Of a DNA stretch of 29,452 nt, positions 22,856 to 28,775 are shown piece by piece. A model generated the notes under the pieces. The model was given only the letters and a program-made list of their open reading frames with translations. It made no database searches and had not been told where the DNA came from. The position numbers and the translations under genes were made by a program. The DNA is from a virus, in IMG/VR virus record IMGVR_UViG_3300044640_000551, positions 1-29,452 of that record. The stretch is one strand, 5' to 3'. Within the stretch, counting starts at the first letter, position 1, and the number at the start of each line of letters is the position of its first letter.

Positions 22856-23715
22856 TGGTAGAGAAAATTAGCAAGAATGTTCACAAGATTAGTTTATCGG
22901 GTGAATACAACGAGGTTGCTTTACTTTCCGATTTACATTGGGACAATCCGAAATGCGATAGAGTGCTATTGAAAAAGCATTTGGATTACTGCCTAAAAAA
23001 TGAGATTCCCGTTGTTATTACTGGGGATCTTTTTTGTTTGATGCAAGGACGTGGTGATAAACGTTCCAATAAATCTGACATATTACCTGAACACAATAAT
23101 TTCAAGTATTTAGATTCAATCATTGAAACGGCTGTTGAATGGTTTACGCCTTATGTAAGCGTGTTAACTGTTATAAGTTATGGTAATCATGAAACGAGTA
23201 TTATTAAGTGGCAAGAAACGGATATTTTGCAAAGGTTTGTAGATTTACTAAATATGACTACGGGCGGAAATGTGCAAGTAGGTGGTTATGGTGGTTGGAT
23301 AATTTACGAGATTAAACAGCGAACAAATGTTAAAGCAAGTTTTAAGCATAAATATTTTCACGGTTCTGGCGGTGGTGGTATCGTTACCAAAGGCGCAATT
23401 AATCTAACTAGAGCGTTGGAAACTTACGAGGGGTTTGATTTGTTTAGTATGGGGCATATCCACGAAAACAGTTGCCGTAATGATTCAAGAGAAATACTTT
23501 ACACTAACGCTGGTATTACAGAAATTAGACTTAAACAAATACACCATTGCATTACAGGAACGTACAAAGAAGAATATGGAGACGGTTCTAAAGGTTGGCA
23601 CATTGAACGAGGCGCACCCCCAAAACCATTAGGTGGTCGTATTTTAATGCTTAGCGTAAAGCGTGAAAATGAAAAGTTAATAAAGTGTTTAGATAGTAAA
23701 GGATTTCCAATTTAA
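22855..23715 (+). CDS. Calcineurin-like metallophosphoesterase
   Basis: A 286-residue protein with the full metal-site set of calcineurin-like phosphoesterases: LSDLH (D26, H28), GDLF (D58), YGNHE (N111, H112), YFHGSGGGG (H169), and GHIH (H201, H203). These residues bind two metal ions and cut phosphodiester or phosphomonoester bonds. The substrate is not visible. Relatives include DNA and RNA end-processing enzymes and cyclic nucleotide phosphodiesterases, so a role in counter-defence or DNA ends is possible but unproven. Its place between holin-like and endolysin genes is unusual. It starts in a TAATG overlap. Confidence 0.85.
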   Translation: MVEKISKNVHKISLSGEYNEVALLSDLHWDNPKCDRVLLKKHLDYCLKNEIPVVITGDLFCLMQGRGDKRSNKSDILPEHNNFKYLDSIIETAVEWFTPYVSVLTVISYGNHETSIIKWQETDILQRFVDLLNMTTGGNVQVGGYGGWIIYEIKQRTNVKASFKHKYFHGSGGGGIVTKGAINLTRALETYEGFDLFSMGHIHENSCRNDSREILYTNAGITEIRLKQIHHCITGTYKEEYGDGSKGWHIERGAPPKPLGGRILMLSVKRENEKLIKCLDSKGFPI

Positions 23716-23720
23716 TAATC

Positions 23721-23960
23721 ATGGGAAAAGTAATTTTAGAATTTGATAGCGTTGAAGAACAAGACGAAGTAAAGACGGCACTTGACGGCTATAAATGGAA
23801 AATAGCATTTTGGGACTTAGACCAAAAGTTACGAAGCATAACGAAGTACGGCGAAAGTTTAATTCAAGACGAAGCAAGCGAAATAGAGGTTGATATTGCA
23901 ATAGCTATGCGTGAGGAACTAAGAAACGTTTTAAGTAGTTACAATTTAAATTTAGATTAA
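23721..23960 (+). CDS. Small conserved phage protein (79 aa)
   Basis: A 79-residue protein, charged and helical. The pattern ILEFDSVEEQDE, WKIAFWDLDQKLRSITKYG, then MREELRNVL matches a short family that I know from many aquatic phages (a variant of F(D)-x-x-EE, then W-x-LDQ-x-LRS-x-KYG). Its role is unknown. It lies directly before the endolysin gene, with no gap between the stop and that gene's ATG. Family likeness is moderate to strong; function unassigned. Confidence 0.65.
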   Translation: MGKVILEFDSVEEQDEVKTALDGYKWKIAFWDLDQKLRSITKYGESLIQDEASEIEVDIAIAMREELRNVLSSYNLNLD

Positions 23961-24443
23961 ATGACAAACGTAAAACAAGTAGCTGAAAGTTACATAGGAC
24001 AAAAAGAAATATCAGGAAATCAAGGATTCATTGATAAGGATTTTGAAAAGAAAATGCGAGCGTGTGGATTTTATACGGGTGCACCTTGGTGTGCATTTTT
24101 CGCAAAGCTAGTTTGGAAAGAATCAGGAACGGAAAGGTTTAAATTAATCGCTGGTTCTGCACTTCAAACGATGCGTAATTTTGTTAAAGCTGAAAAGTTA
24201 GAGTTAACCGCAAAACCTAATATTGGGGCAATTGCTATTTATCGCACAATGAAAAATGGAAAAGCACAAACAACGGGACACGTGGCGGTTGTTGTTGGAT
24301 TTAATGACTTAGGATTTACAACTGTTGAGGGAAATACAAATGCAAGCGGAGGACGTGAGGGTATTGAAGTAGCGTTAAAGAAACGTTCATATAAATTTTA
24401 CGAGCCGAACGGTTTACAATTAATGGGATTTATTAACTATTAA
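23961..24443 (+). CDS. CHAP-domain endolysin
   Basis: A 160-residue protein with the CHAP (NlpC/P60-like) catalytic set: Cys44 in APWCAFFAKLVW, His107 in TTGHVAVVVG and Asn/Glu near 123-127 (VEGNTN). The domain cuts peptide cross-links in peptidoglycan to release progeny. It fills the whole protein, with no separate cell-wall binding domain and no signal peptide or N-terminal anchor, so export would rely on the holin-like genes at 22399 and 22634. It is the last gene before a terminator at 24499. Confident call. Confidence 0.88.
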   Translation: MTNVKQVAESYIGQKEISGNQGFIDKDFEKKMRACGFYTGAPWCAFFAKLVWKESGTERFKLIAGSALQTMRNFVKAEKLELTAKPNIGAIAIYRTMKNGKAQTTGHVAVVVGFNDLGFTTVEGNTNASGGREGIEVALKKRSYKFYEPNGLQLMGFINY

Positions 24444-24447
24444 TTAC

Positions 24448-24455
24448 TATCTTTG
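24448..24455 (+). promoter_or_regulatory. Promoter -7 element just after the endolysin gene
   Basis: TATCTTTG at 24448-24455 matches TAnnTTTG and is followed by GCTAAG. The predicted start is near 24460, so with the terminator ending at 24525 it could give a transcript of about 65 bases with no ORF. No clear upstream block is seen. Confidence 0.4.
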
Positions 24456-24459
24456 CTAA

Positions 24460-24525
24460 GATTTTTTTTTCATAAATTAGTTTTCGTTTAGGTAAATTAA
24501 AGCACTTCGAGAGGGGTGCTTTTTT
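24460..24525 (+). ncRNA. Possible short RNA between promoter and terminator
   Basis: The stretch from the predicted start near 24460 to the terminator's U-run holds no ORF. It has a run of nine Ts at 24462-24470 and then AT-rich sequence before a 9-bp terminator hairpin. It could be a small RNA or just the tail of the endolysin message. No further structure is evident. Confidence 0.25.
24499..24525 (+). terminator. Strong terminator with GNRA-type loop
   Basis: AAGCACTTC (24500-24508) pairs with GGGGTGCTT (24513-24521, two G-T pairs) around a GAGA tetraloop (24509-24512), with an A-T pair outside and a U-run to 24525. It closes the lysis region and separates it from the early genes. Confidence 0.85.
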
Positions 24526-24527
24526 CG

Positions 24528-24567
24528 TTTACCGTTTATCATTGATATTTACCGTTCATCACAATAG
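24528..24567 (+). repeat. Two tandem 20-base repeats, operator-like
   Basis: Two copies start TTTACCGTT, then T or C, then ATCA, at 24528 and 24548. Thirteen of the first 14 bases agree; the last six differ. They lie just upstream of the promoter at 24593, between the terminator and the early genes, so they could bind a regulator. No inverted symmetry is evident within each copy. Function is inference. Confidence 0.45.
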
Positions 24568-24592
24568 CTAGTTTTATTCGATTCGTTGTGTT

Positions 24593-24600
24593 TATCTTTG
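24593..24600 (+). promoter_or_regulatory. Promoter for the early genes at 24624
   Basis: TATCTTTG at 24593-24600 matches the -7 element and is followed by GCTGAAAC, shared with other early promoters. TTTATT at 24573-24578 lies about where the upstream block starts elsewhere. The ATG at 24624 is 24 bases after the element. Confidence 0.65.
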
Positions 24601-24623
24601 CTGAAACTTAAAAAATATAATTT

Positions 24624-24830
24624 ATGGAAAACGGAAAACAAAGTGCATTTCCTTTAGACGGGAATCATACAGGACACCCTGATACTATTGGTCTAACAAA
24701 GCGTGAGTATTTCGCTGGTTTGGCAATGCAAGGGTTATTAGCTTGCTCAAAAATAGAATGTCTAAGTGATGATATATGTGAATCAGCAGTTGGATTAGCA
24801 GACGAACTTTTAAAACAACTAGAATTATGA
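24624..24830 (+). CDS. Small early protein of a common Bacteroidetes phage family
   Basis: A 68-residue protein starting MENGKQSAFPLDGNHTGHPD and containing GLTKREYFAGLAMQGL, then SAVGLADELLKQLE. I recognise this pattern (TKREYFA-x-x-AMQGL and ADELLKQL) as a short family frequent in Bacteroidetes phages and prophages, with no known role. It is the first gene behind the promoter at 24593. The stop overlaps the next tiny gene by ATGA. Family match is from memory and fairly strong. Confidence 0.7.
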   Translation: MENGKQSAFPLDGNHTGHPDTIGLTKREYFAGLAMQGLLACSKIECLSDDICESAVGLADELLKQLEL

Positions 24831-24901
24831 ACGAAAGAAAATGCGCGTTAATTATGTTCGGAGCTTATTGCTTAGTATTAATCATTTTATTTATTGTGTA
24901 A
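24827..24901 (+). CDS. Micro-protein with one membrane segment (24 aa)
   Basis: ATG 24827 (ATGA overlap with the preceding stop) opens 24 codons to TAA 24899-24901, which shares a base with the next ATG. The product is a short basic start (MNERK) followed by a hydrophobic stretch (LIMFGAYCLVLIILFIV) ending at the stop, fitting a single-pass membrane micro-protein. Coupling on both sides and hydrophobic coding supports translation, but such a short frame could be chance. Confidence 0.45.
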   Translation: MNERKCALIMFGAYCLVLIILFIV

Positions 24902-25161
24902 TGGAAAACGGAAAGGAAACAATAAAAAGCCTAGAAGCTAAAATAAAGCCATTTGAGGAACGAATTGCTATTTTGAATGATAGGATAGCAGAACTTCAAA
25001 AAAGACTTGCTAGCGATGTTATTGTAGATATGCGATTTCAAAACGAAATTCAAGACGATAAAATCGAAATCGTAACTCACAAAAAAGAAATTCAGGAAAT
25101 GGAAAGGGAAATAAAGCGTTGGAAAAGGTCTATCGCTATTTTGGAATCAAATAAATATTAA
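24901..25161 (+). CDS. Coiled-coil protein of unknown function
   Basis: An 86-residue protein, almost all charged heptad-like helix (IAILNDRIAELQKRLAS, then a long E/K/R segment), suggesting a coiled-coil oligomer. I chose ATG 24901, which begins MENGKET; upstream in-frame extension to 24841 would overlap the micro-gene and adds a hydrophobic, unrelated stretch. The first residues MENGK repeat the start of the gene at 24624, with a 14-base DNA match (ATGGAAAACGGAAA). Function unknown. Confidence 0.6.
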   Translation: MENGKETIKSLEAKIKPFEERIAILNDRIAELQKRLASDVIVDMRFQNEIQDDKIEIVTHKKEIQEMEREIKRWKRSIAILESNKY

Positions 25162-25162
25162 G

Positions 25163-25381
25163 ATGAAACAAACAGCAGTAGAGTGGTTATTTGAACAACT
25201 ATGGAATAGTGATAAAGATAAGTTTGTTTGGCATTCTTTATTAGAACAAGCCAAAGAATTAGAAAAGCAACAGATAATTGATGCACACGGAAACAAAAAA
25301 AAGTCTTCAAACACAACAGGTAATTATGAATATACCTATACTGGAGAAATGTATTTTAATGATAATTATTTTAAAAAATAG
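25163..25381 (+). CDS. Small phage protein, paralogue of the gene at 1529
   Basis: A 72-residue protein with AVEWLFEQL near the start, a Trp near residue 23, LLEQAKELEKQQIIDAHG in the middle and a Tyr-rich C-terminus. The same layout (LF-x2-L, Trp, AKE-x-EK-x-QI) occurs in the protein at 1529-1750. This family is frequent in Bacteroidetes phages with unknown role. It closes the small gene group before the promoter at 25385. Confidence 0.65.
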   Translation: MKQTAVEWLFEQLWNSDKDKFVWHSLLEQAKELEKQQIIDAHGNKKKSSNTTGNYEYTYTGEMYFNDNYFKK

Positions 25382-25384
25382 TAT

Positions 25385-25411
25385 TTTATTAAAACTAAAT
25401 AACTATATTTG
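25385..25411 (+). promoter_or_regulatory. Promoter for the ERF recombination operon
   Basis: TTTATTAAAA (25385-25394), 9 bases, then TATATTTG (25404-25411), the same block and spacing as at 1085-1111. AAACGAAAA follows as at the other promoters. The start ATG of ERF is at 25434, 23 bases after the element. Confidence 0.75.
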
Positions 25412-25433
25412 CACAAACGAAAATTAATTAATT

Positions 25434-25913
25434 ATGAAAAATTTGTATTTGAAGCTTGCCGAAGTTAAACGCGAAGTAGGTAAAGTTTCCAAGAATTCCA
25501 AGAATCCACATTTTAAAAACACGTATGCGGATTTAAACGCTTTAATCGATGCCGTTGAACCGATACTACTCGAGAAAGGTTTATTGATGTTACAACCTAT
25601 CCAAAATGGAAACGTAAGTACAATTATAATCGACTGCGAAAGTTCAGAAACTATTGAAAGTTCAATCGCTTTGCCAGTGTTGCAAGATCCACAAAAATTA
25701 GGCAGTGCTATAACTTATTTTAGACGTTACACATTGCAAAGTTTATTGAGTTTGCAAGCTGAAGACGACGACGCAAACAAAGCAAGCAGAAAAGATACGC
25801 TTTCAGACGAAAGATTTACCAACGCATTACAAGCTATTGCAGACGGTAAAGCAACAAAAGAAAGTTTAATTAACAATTTCACATTAACCGCTAATCAATT
25901 AGCACAATTATAA
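25434..25913 (+). CDS. erf: ERF-family single-strand annealing protein
   Basis: A 159-residue protein of the ERF (essential recombination function) family. The N-terminus has KNLYLKLAEVKREVGKVSKN, then NPHFKNTYADLNALIDAVEP at about 24-43, and the core ends with LGSAITYFRRYTLQSLLSL at about 84-102 followed by acidic EDDDANKA. These are the classic ERF motifs. It anneals complementary single strands in phage recombination and genome circularisation, with the SSB-like and NinB genes as likely partners. It leads an operon behind the promoter at 25385. Confident call. Confidence 0.9.
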   Translation: MKNLYLKLAEVKREVGKVSKNSKNPHFKNTYADLNALIDAVEPILLEKGLLMLQPIQNGNVSTIIIDCESSETIESSIALPVLQDPQKLGSAITYFRRYTLQSLLSLQAEDDDANKASRKDTLSDERFTNALQAIADGKATKESLINNFTLTANQLAQL

Positions 25914-25918
25914 TAATC

Positions 25919-26428
25919 ATGCAAGAGAATCACATTTACGACATCGATAGAGATGCAGAGGCACACGGTTGGGCAAACGCCCAGCCAAACGCTAACTTTG
26001 ATTTAGTAGTAGCAAAGGAAAGTTTAGTTCCCACTGTAGAGGGATTTATCAAAACACTTAACGAGGGCGTGGATAATGGAGAATTGAAAGCCTTAGAAGT
26101 TTTCGCAGTTTACAAGAAGTTGGAAAAGATATTCGACGAAGCAAAACGCAAAGTAGAAGAAACCGCAATGGACGAAGCTAGAAGCTACGATAAAACTTTT
26201 ACAATCGCTGGAGTTGAATTCACATCAAAAGAGGGTAGTAAGTTGTTAAACTATTCGGAGGATTTCCTTATTAAAGATTTGAACGAAAAACTTAAACAAC
26301 GTCAAGACTTAATTAAGGTCGCTACGGCATCAAAAGAAGCGATTTACGACGCTGACGGTATAGAAGTAACTAAAGTATCTTTAAAGCCAACAAAAAGCAG
26401 TTTAAGTGTAAAATTTAAAAACAAGTAA
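25919..26428 (+). CDS. Recombination-associated helical protein of unknown function
   Basis: A 169-residue, charged, helical protein. It has a segment (EVFAVYKKLEKIFDEAKRKV, about residues 60-79) and a C-terminal pattern (LKPTKSSLSVKFKNK) of a kind seen in proteins placed between ERF or RecT genes and SSB in phages. It lies between ERF and the SSB-like gene with gaps of only 5 and 1 bases, so it is likely part of the recombination set. The middle contains FTIAGVEFTSKEGSKLL, a possible small beta unit. Biochemical role is not visible. Confidence 0.6.
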   Translation: MQENHIYDIDRDAEAHGWANAQPNANFDLVVAKESLVPTVEGFIKTLNEGVDNGELKALEVFAVYKKLEKIFDEAKRKVEETAMDEARSYDKTFTIAGVEFTSKEGSKLLNYSEDFLIKDLNEKLKQRQDLIKVATASKEAIYDADGIEVTKVSLKPTKSSLSVKFKNK

Positions 26429-26429
26429 T

Positions 26430-26726
26430 ATGAGTGCAATTATCCAAATGTCAATTGACGTAACAAAGATTGACAAATCAAAACTTAAAGACGGAAAATA
26501 TTTGAATGTAAGTATTTCTGTAAATGACGAAACAAAGTACGATAACAACGTTTCAATGTGCTACAATCAAAGTAAGGAAGAACGCGAAGCTGGCGCCAAG
26601 AAAACCTACTTCGCTAACGGTAGGGTAATTTGGACTGACGGAAGCATTAAAGTAGCTGAAAAGTCTATTCAAAATGATATTCCAGCGGGTAACGTTTCGC
26701 AAGAAAAAGATCCATTACCGTTTTAA
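26430..26726 (+). CDS. Putative single-stranded DNA-binding protein with SSB-type tail
   Basis: A 98-residue protein. Beta-rich patterns (YLNVSISVNDE, TYFANGRVIW) fit an OB-fold, and the protein ends EKDPLPF, the acidic D-x-(L/I)-PF tip that bacterial SSBs use to recruit partner proteins. It is shorter than usual SSBs (about 110-180), so the tail sits close to the fold. It directly follows ERF and its associated gene, where phage SSBs are commonly found, and is closed by the terminator at 26750. The tail motif is strong; the OB-fold is inferred. Confidence 0.6.
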   Translation: MSAIIQMSIDVTKIDKSKLKDGKYLNVSISVNDETKYDNNVSMCYNQSKEEREAGAKKTYFANGRVIWTDGSIKVAEKSIQNDIPAGNVSQEKDPLPF

Positions 26727-26749
26727 TCTAAATTAATTTTATTTTTAAG

Positions 26750-26780
26750 TCCGCTATTCCACGAGTTTAGCGGATTTTTT
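26750..26780 (+). terminator. Rho-independent terminator after the SSB-like gene
   Basis: TCCGCTA (26750-26756) pairs with TAGCGGA (26768-26774) across an 11-base loop and is followed by TTTTTT (26775-26780). It closes the ERF operon; the rest of the 137-base gap is AT-rich and holds the next promoter. Confidence 0.85.
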
Positions 26781-26811
26781 ATTTTATTTTCAATTATTAT
26801 TTAAAAAAGTA

Positions 26812-26841
26812 TTGTTTAATTAAAAAGTTTTAGTACATTTG
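26812..26841 (+). promoter_or_regulatory. Bacteroidetes-type promoter with TTG and TAnnTTTG
   Basis: TTG at 26812-26814, 19 bases, then TACATTTG at 26834-26841 fits the Bacteroidetes consensus including the -33 element. The TTTAATTAAA block (26815-26824) is 9 bases from the -7 element as in the other early promoters, and GCTGAAACGAAAACGAAAA follows. ATG at 26864. Confidence 0.8.
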
Positions 26842-26863
26842 CTGAAACGAAAACGAAAAAGTT

Positions 26864-27061
26864 ATGAGAACAAAAGCAGACATTACAAGCAAATCAAAAG
26901 CGAATAGACTTCGCAGAGTTGAAAAGTACCAGTATTCTAAAACCAAAACGGCTTATCACTGGAGTGTGTATTTTGATAGAATGTGTATAGGCAACTATTA
27001 CATGGATTCTAACTACAAAATGCAACACAAAATAACTTACGATTACATTTTAAACGATTAA
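26864..27061 (+). CDS. Small basic hypothetical protein (65 aa)
   Basis: A 65-residue, Lys/Arg- and Tyr-rich protein (KANRLRRVEKYQYSKTKTAY, then HWSVYFDRMC). It is the first gene behind the promoter at 26812. Its basic character suggests nucleic acid contact but no motif is visible. The next gene starts 3 bases after the stop. Family unknown. Confidence 0.6.
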   Translation: MRTKADITSKSKANRLRRVEKYQYSKTKTAYHWSVYFDRMCIGNYYMDSNYKMQHKITYDYILND

Positions 27062-27064
27062 GTT

Positions 27065-27262
27065 ATGGCTTTCAACAATTTTAACTACGATCATGAGGGA
27101 ATTACTTTTGAAGTATTCTATAAAAAAAACCGTGAAGATGAACCAGTAATCGAGCGAATCATGTTAGGCAAACACGATGTAACCGACGAGATTCAGGAAA
27201 CAGACGTTTTTAGCTTCATTGACGATACGTTAACCGAGAAATGGCAAAACAACGATTTATAA
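27065..27262 (+). CDS. Small acidic hypothetical protein (65 aa)
   Basis: A 65-residue acidic protein with likely beta strands at the start (EGITFEVFYKKN, then VIERIMLGKHDVT) and a short terminal helix. It follows the basic protein by 3 bases and is followed by a weak terminator (27268-27290). The opposite charges of the two neighbours hint that they may form a pair, which is inference only. I do not recognise the family. Confidence 0.6.
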   Translation: MAFNNFNYDHEGITFEVFYKKNREDEPVIERIMLGKHDVTDEIQETDVFSFIDDTLTEKWQNNDL

Positions 27263-27267
27263 ATATG

Positions 27268-27290
27268 GGGCGGTTTAATTACTGCCCTTT
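27268..27290 (+). terminator. Weak terminator-like hairpin
   Basis: GGGCGG (27268-27273) pairs with CTGCCC (27282-27287, one G-T pair) around TTTAATTA, the same loop as at 17419-17426, followed by only three Ts. It may attenuate rather than stop transcription to the gene at 27305. Confidence 0.5.
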
Positions 27291-27304
27291 AAAAAAGAAG
27301 TAAG

Positions 27305-27796
27305 ATGAAAAAAGAAGAAATTTACGTTGTAATTGACAGCGAAGAAAAGAGATTAAGAGCGATTCAGATTTTGAGTGATGCAAAAGAGAATATTTCAACA
27401 TTTGATTTATCATTTGAGTTTTCAGAAAAGCATAAGTACTTAAGACTTGATAGTAATAATCAATGGTTTATTTTTAGCTACATGTTTAGTACAGATACGG
27501 AAATAAATTTGGACCAACTAGAGCAAATATTAAACCCTATAAAAGAAGTTGGAATGTCTTTAGATGCACTTAAATTAATAGCTGAAAGTTGGGGTTTTGA
27601 GTTAGTTGAAAAGGAACGAGAAATTAAAGTAGGGGATTTCGGGAAGTTTTGGGATAATGATTGGAATGAAGTGTATGTTTATAGATTCTTTGAAAAAAAA
27701 GAAGGGAATAAATATATCGATAATTGTAGTACTCATTGGTTAAACTTCTCCCACCTAACAGACGAAGAAAAAGCAAACATTCAACAAAATTGGTAA
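27305..27796 (+). CDS. Hypothetical early protein (163 aa)
   Basis: A 163-residue protein. It begins MKKEEIYVVIDSEEKRLRAI, a pattern (KEEIYV-x-(V/I)DS) that I associate with a Bacteroidetes phage family of unknown function, and has a C-terminal Trp/Tyr-rich half (FGKFWDNDWNEVYVYRFFEK) with alpha/beta character. Base use is more AT-rich than in the structural genes. It starts 15 bases after the weak hairpin at 27268, so it might be expressed from it by read-through. Function unknown. Confidence 0.55.
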   Translation: MKKEEIYVVIDSEEKRLRAIQILSDAKENISTFDLSFEFSEKHKYLRLDSNNQWFIFSYMFSTDTEINLDQLEQILNPIKEVGMSLDALKLIAESWGFELVEKEREIKVGDFGKFWDNDWNEVYVYRFFEKKEGNKYIDNCSTHWLNFSHLTDEEKANIQQNW

Positions 27797-27797
27797 G

Positions 27798-28025
27798 ATG
27801 AAACTAACAATTGAAATAAATTATACCAATTCAGTTGAGCGTGTAAGACATCGACAAAAAGCGGAAGAACTTATACGGTCAGGACTTGAAAGTTATTCGT
27901 GCAAAGACTTTTCATTCGCGATTAACAAAGAAGTAAAGCAAGAATTTCCCAGTATTAAATTGGTTAGATTTGAGCAAATAAACGGGGAAAAATGTATGAT
28001 AATCCCTAGTAAAATGAATTTTTAA
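27798..28025 (+). CDS. Hypothetical early protein (75 aa)
   Basis: A 75-residue protein, alpha/beta in character: LTIEINYTNS strand, basic helix (HRQKAEELIRSGL), then strands (SIKLVRFEQINGEKCMII). It begins one base after the preceding stop. Composition is balanced and the frame is uninterrupted. No family recognised. The simple beta-alpha-beta look would fit a small domain, perhaps a ferredoxin-like fold, but this is speculative. Confidence 0.55.
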   Translation: MKLTIEINYTNSVERVRHRQKAEELIRSGLESYSCKDFSFAINKEVKQEFPSIKLVRFEQINGEKCMIIPSKMNF

Positions 28026-28036
28026 AAATAATAATT

Positions 28037-28234
28037 ATGATAATAGAAGAAGTAAAAGTAGGTCAAAAATGGAGTAACGTAACAAGACCGCAGATAGTAG
28101 AAGTAATATTTACAAACGTGAATAAGTACGGAGTTAAATTAGTAACGTACAATGTTATTAAACCAACATCTTACAATCCATTAACAGAGTTTACAGTTCC
28201 AGAATATAGATTTCTAAATATTTATGAAAAATAA
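28037..28234 (+). CDS. Hypothetical early protein (65 aa)
   Basis: A 65-residue, mostly beta protein (VKVGQKWSNVTRPQIVEVIF, then KYGVKLVTYNVI). The VGQKW-x-x-x-x-R-x-V-x-V-x pattern, with strand pairs, resembles small beta-barrel domains of the DUF1653 or Tudor/SH3-like sort seen in phages. It overlaps the next gene by 11 bases. Function unknown; fold suggestion is tentative. Confidence 0.5.
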   Translation: MIIEEVKVGQKWSNVTRPQIVEVIFTNVNKYGVKLVTYNVIKPTSYNPLTEFTVPEYRFLNIYEK

Positions 28235-28571
28235 AGAGCCACTAGATAAATACATTGAGTATTTTGATCCACGACACCACGAACAATACCGTTTCAGTTA
28301 TCTGGTAACAATGAAGAAGCTAGTATTTGTTCACTTGAGAAAGCAAGGTTATTCAAAACGAGATTTGTTAAAGGTTTTCCGGTGCAATATTTCAAGCATT
28401 CGACATTTGGAAAACACCGCAAACGATTTTAAAGATAATAACGATTATTTTAAGGATAATTGGATGTGGATAATTTGCTCAAAAATAAAACCCGTTCAAG
28501 TGATGAATAATTGGAGCGAACACGGCAATCAAAAAGTAGGTTTTAAAATGGTTTTAATAAAAGATTTATGA
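28224..28571 (+). CDS. Putative HTH DNA-binding protein
   Basis: A 115-residue protein. The region LVFVHLRKQGYSKRDLLKVF, then RCNISSIRHLENTA (residues about 32-65), has helix-turn-helix character with a basic recognition helix and resembles a DnaA- or Trp-repressor-type HTH pattern. The rest is charged with a Trp-rich stretch (NWMWIIC). It overlaps the genes on both sides. A phage regulator of early genes is a possible role; no repressor is otherwise visible in the window. Moderate confidence in HTH, low for role. Confidence 0.5.
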   Translation: MKNKEPLDKYIEYFDPRHHEQYRFSYLVTMKKLVFVHLRKQGYSKRDLLKVFRCNISSIRHLENTANDFKDNNDYFKDNWMWIICSKIKPVQVMNNWSEHGNQKVGFKMVLIKDL

Positions 28572-28774
28572 AAGATATTGCAGAAAGAATACACTACAAT
28601 GCAATAAAACACGCTTTAGATTCAGTTAATAAATTTGGATTTTATAAATGCTACAAAACAGAAGAAATAGCCAAAGACATCAAAGAATTATTTGGAGTTA
28701 ATGTAAAGGTAGGAAGTGGCGTATTATTGCAAATAAAAACATTAGATAACGAAAAACAATTAACACTTTTTTAA
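28568..28774 (+). CDS. Small protein ending in a sliding-clamp-binding-like motif
   Basis: A 68-residue protein. It is helical at the start (RIHYNAIKHALDSVNKF), with a possible HTH-like middle (YKTEEIAKDIKELFG), and the last five residues are QLTLF, which fits the beta-clamp-binding consensus QL(S/D)LF. Position at the extreme C-terminus is typical of such motifs. Hence it could dock to the host replication clamp. It overlaps the previous gene by ATGA. Motif is seen directly; binding is inference. Confidence 0.55.
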   Translation: MKDIAERIHYNAIKHALDSVNKFGFYKCYKTEEIAKDIKELFGVNVKVGSGVLLQIKTLDNEKQLTLF

Positions 28775-28775
28775 A

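Noticed and set aside
24841-24900. Upstream in-frame ATG extension of the coiled-coil gene at 24901
   Set aside because: It runs through the micro-gene 24827-24901 in another frame and adds a hydrophobic segment foreign to the coiled coil; ATG 24901 couples by TAATG.
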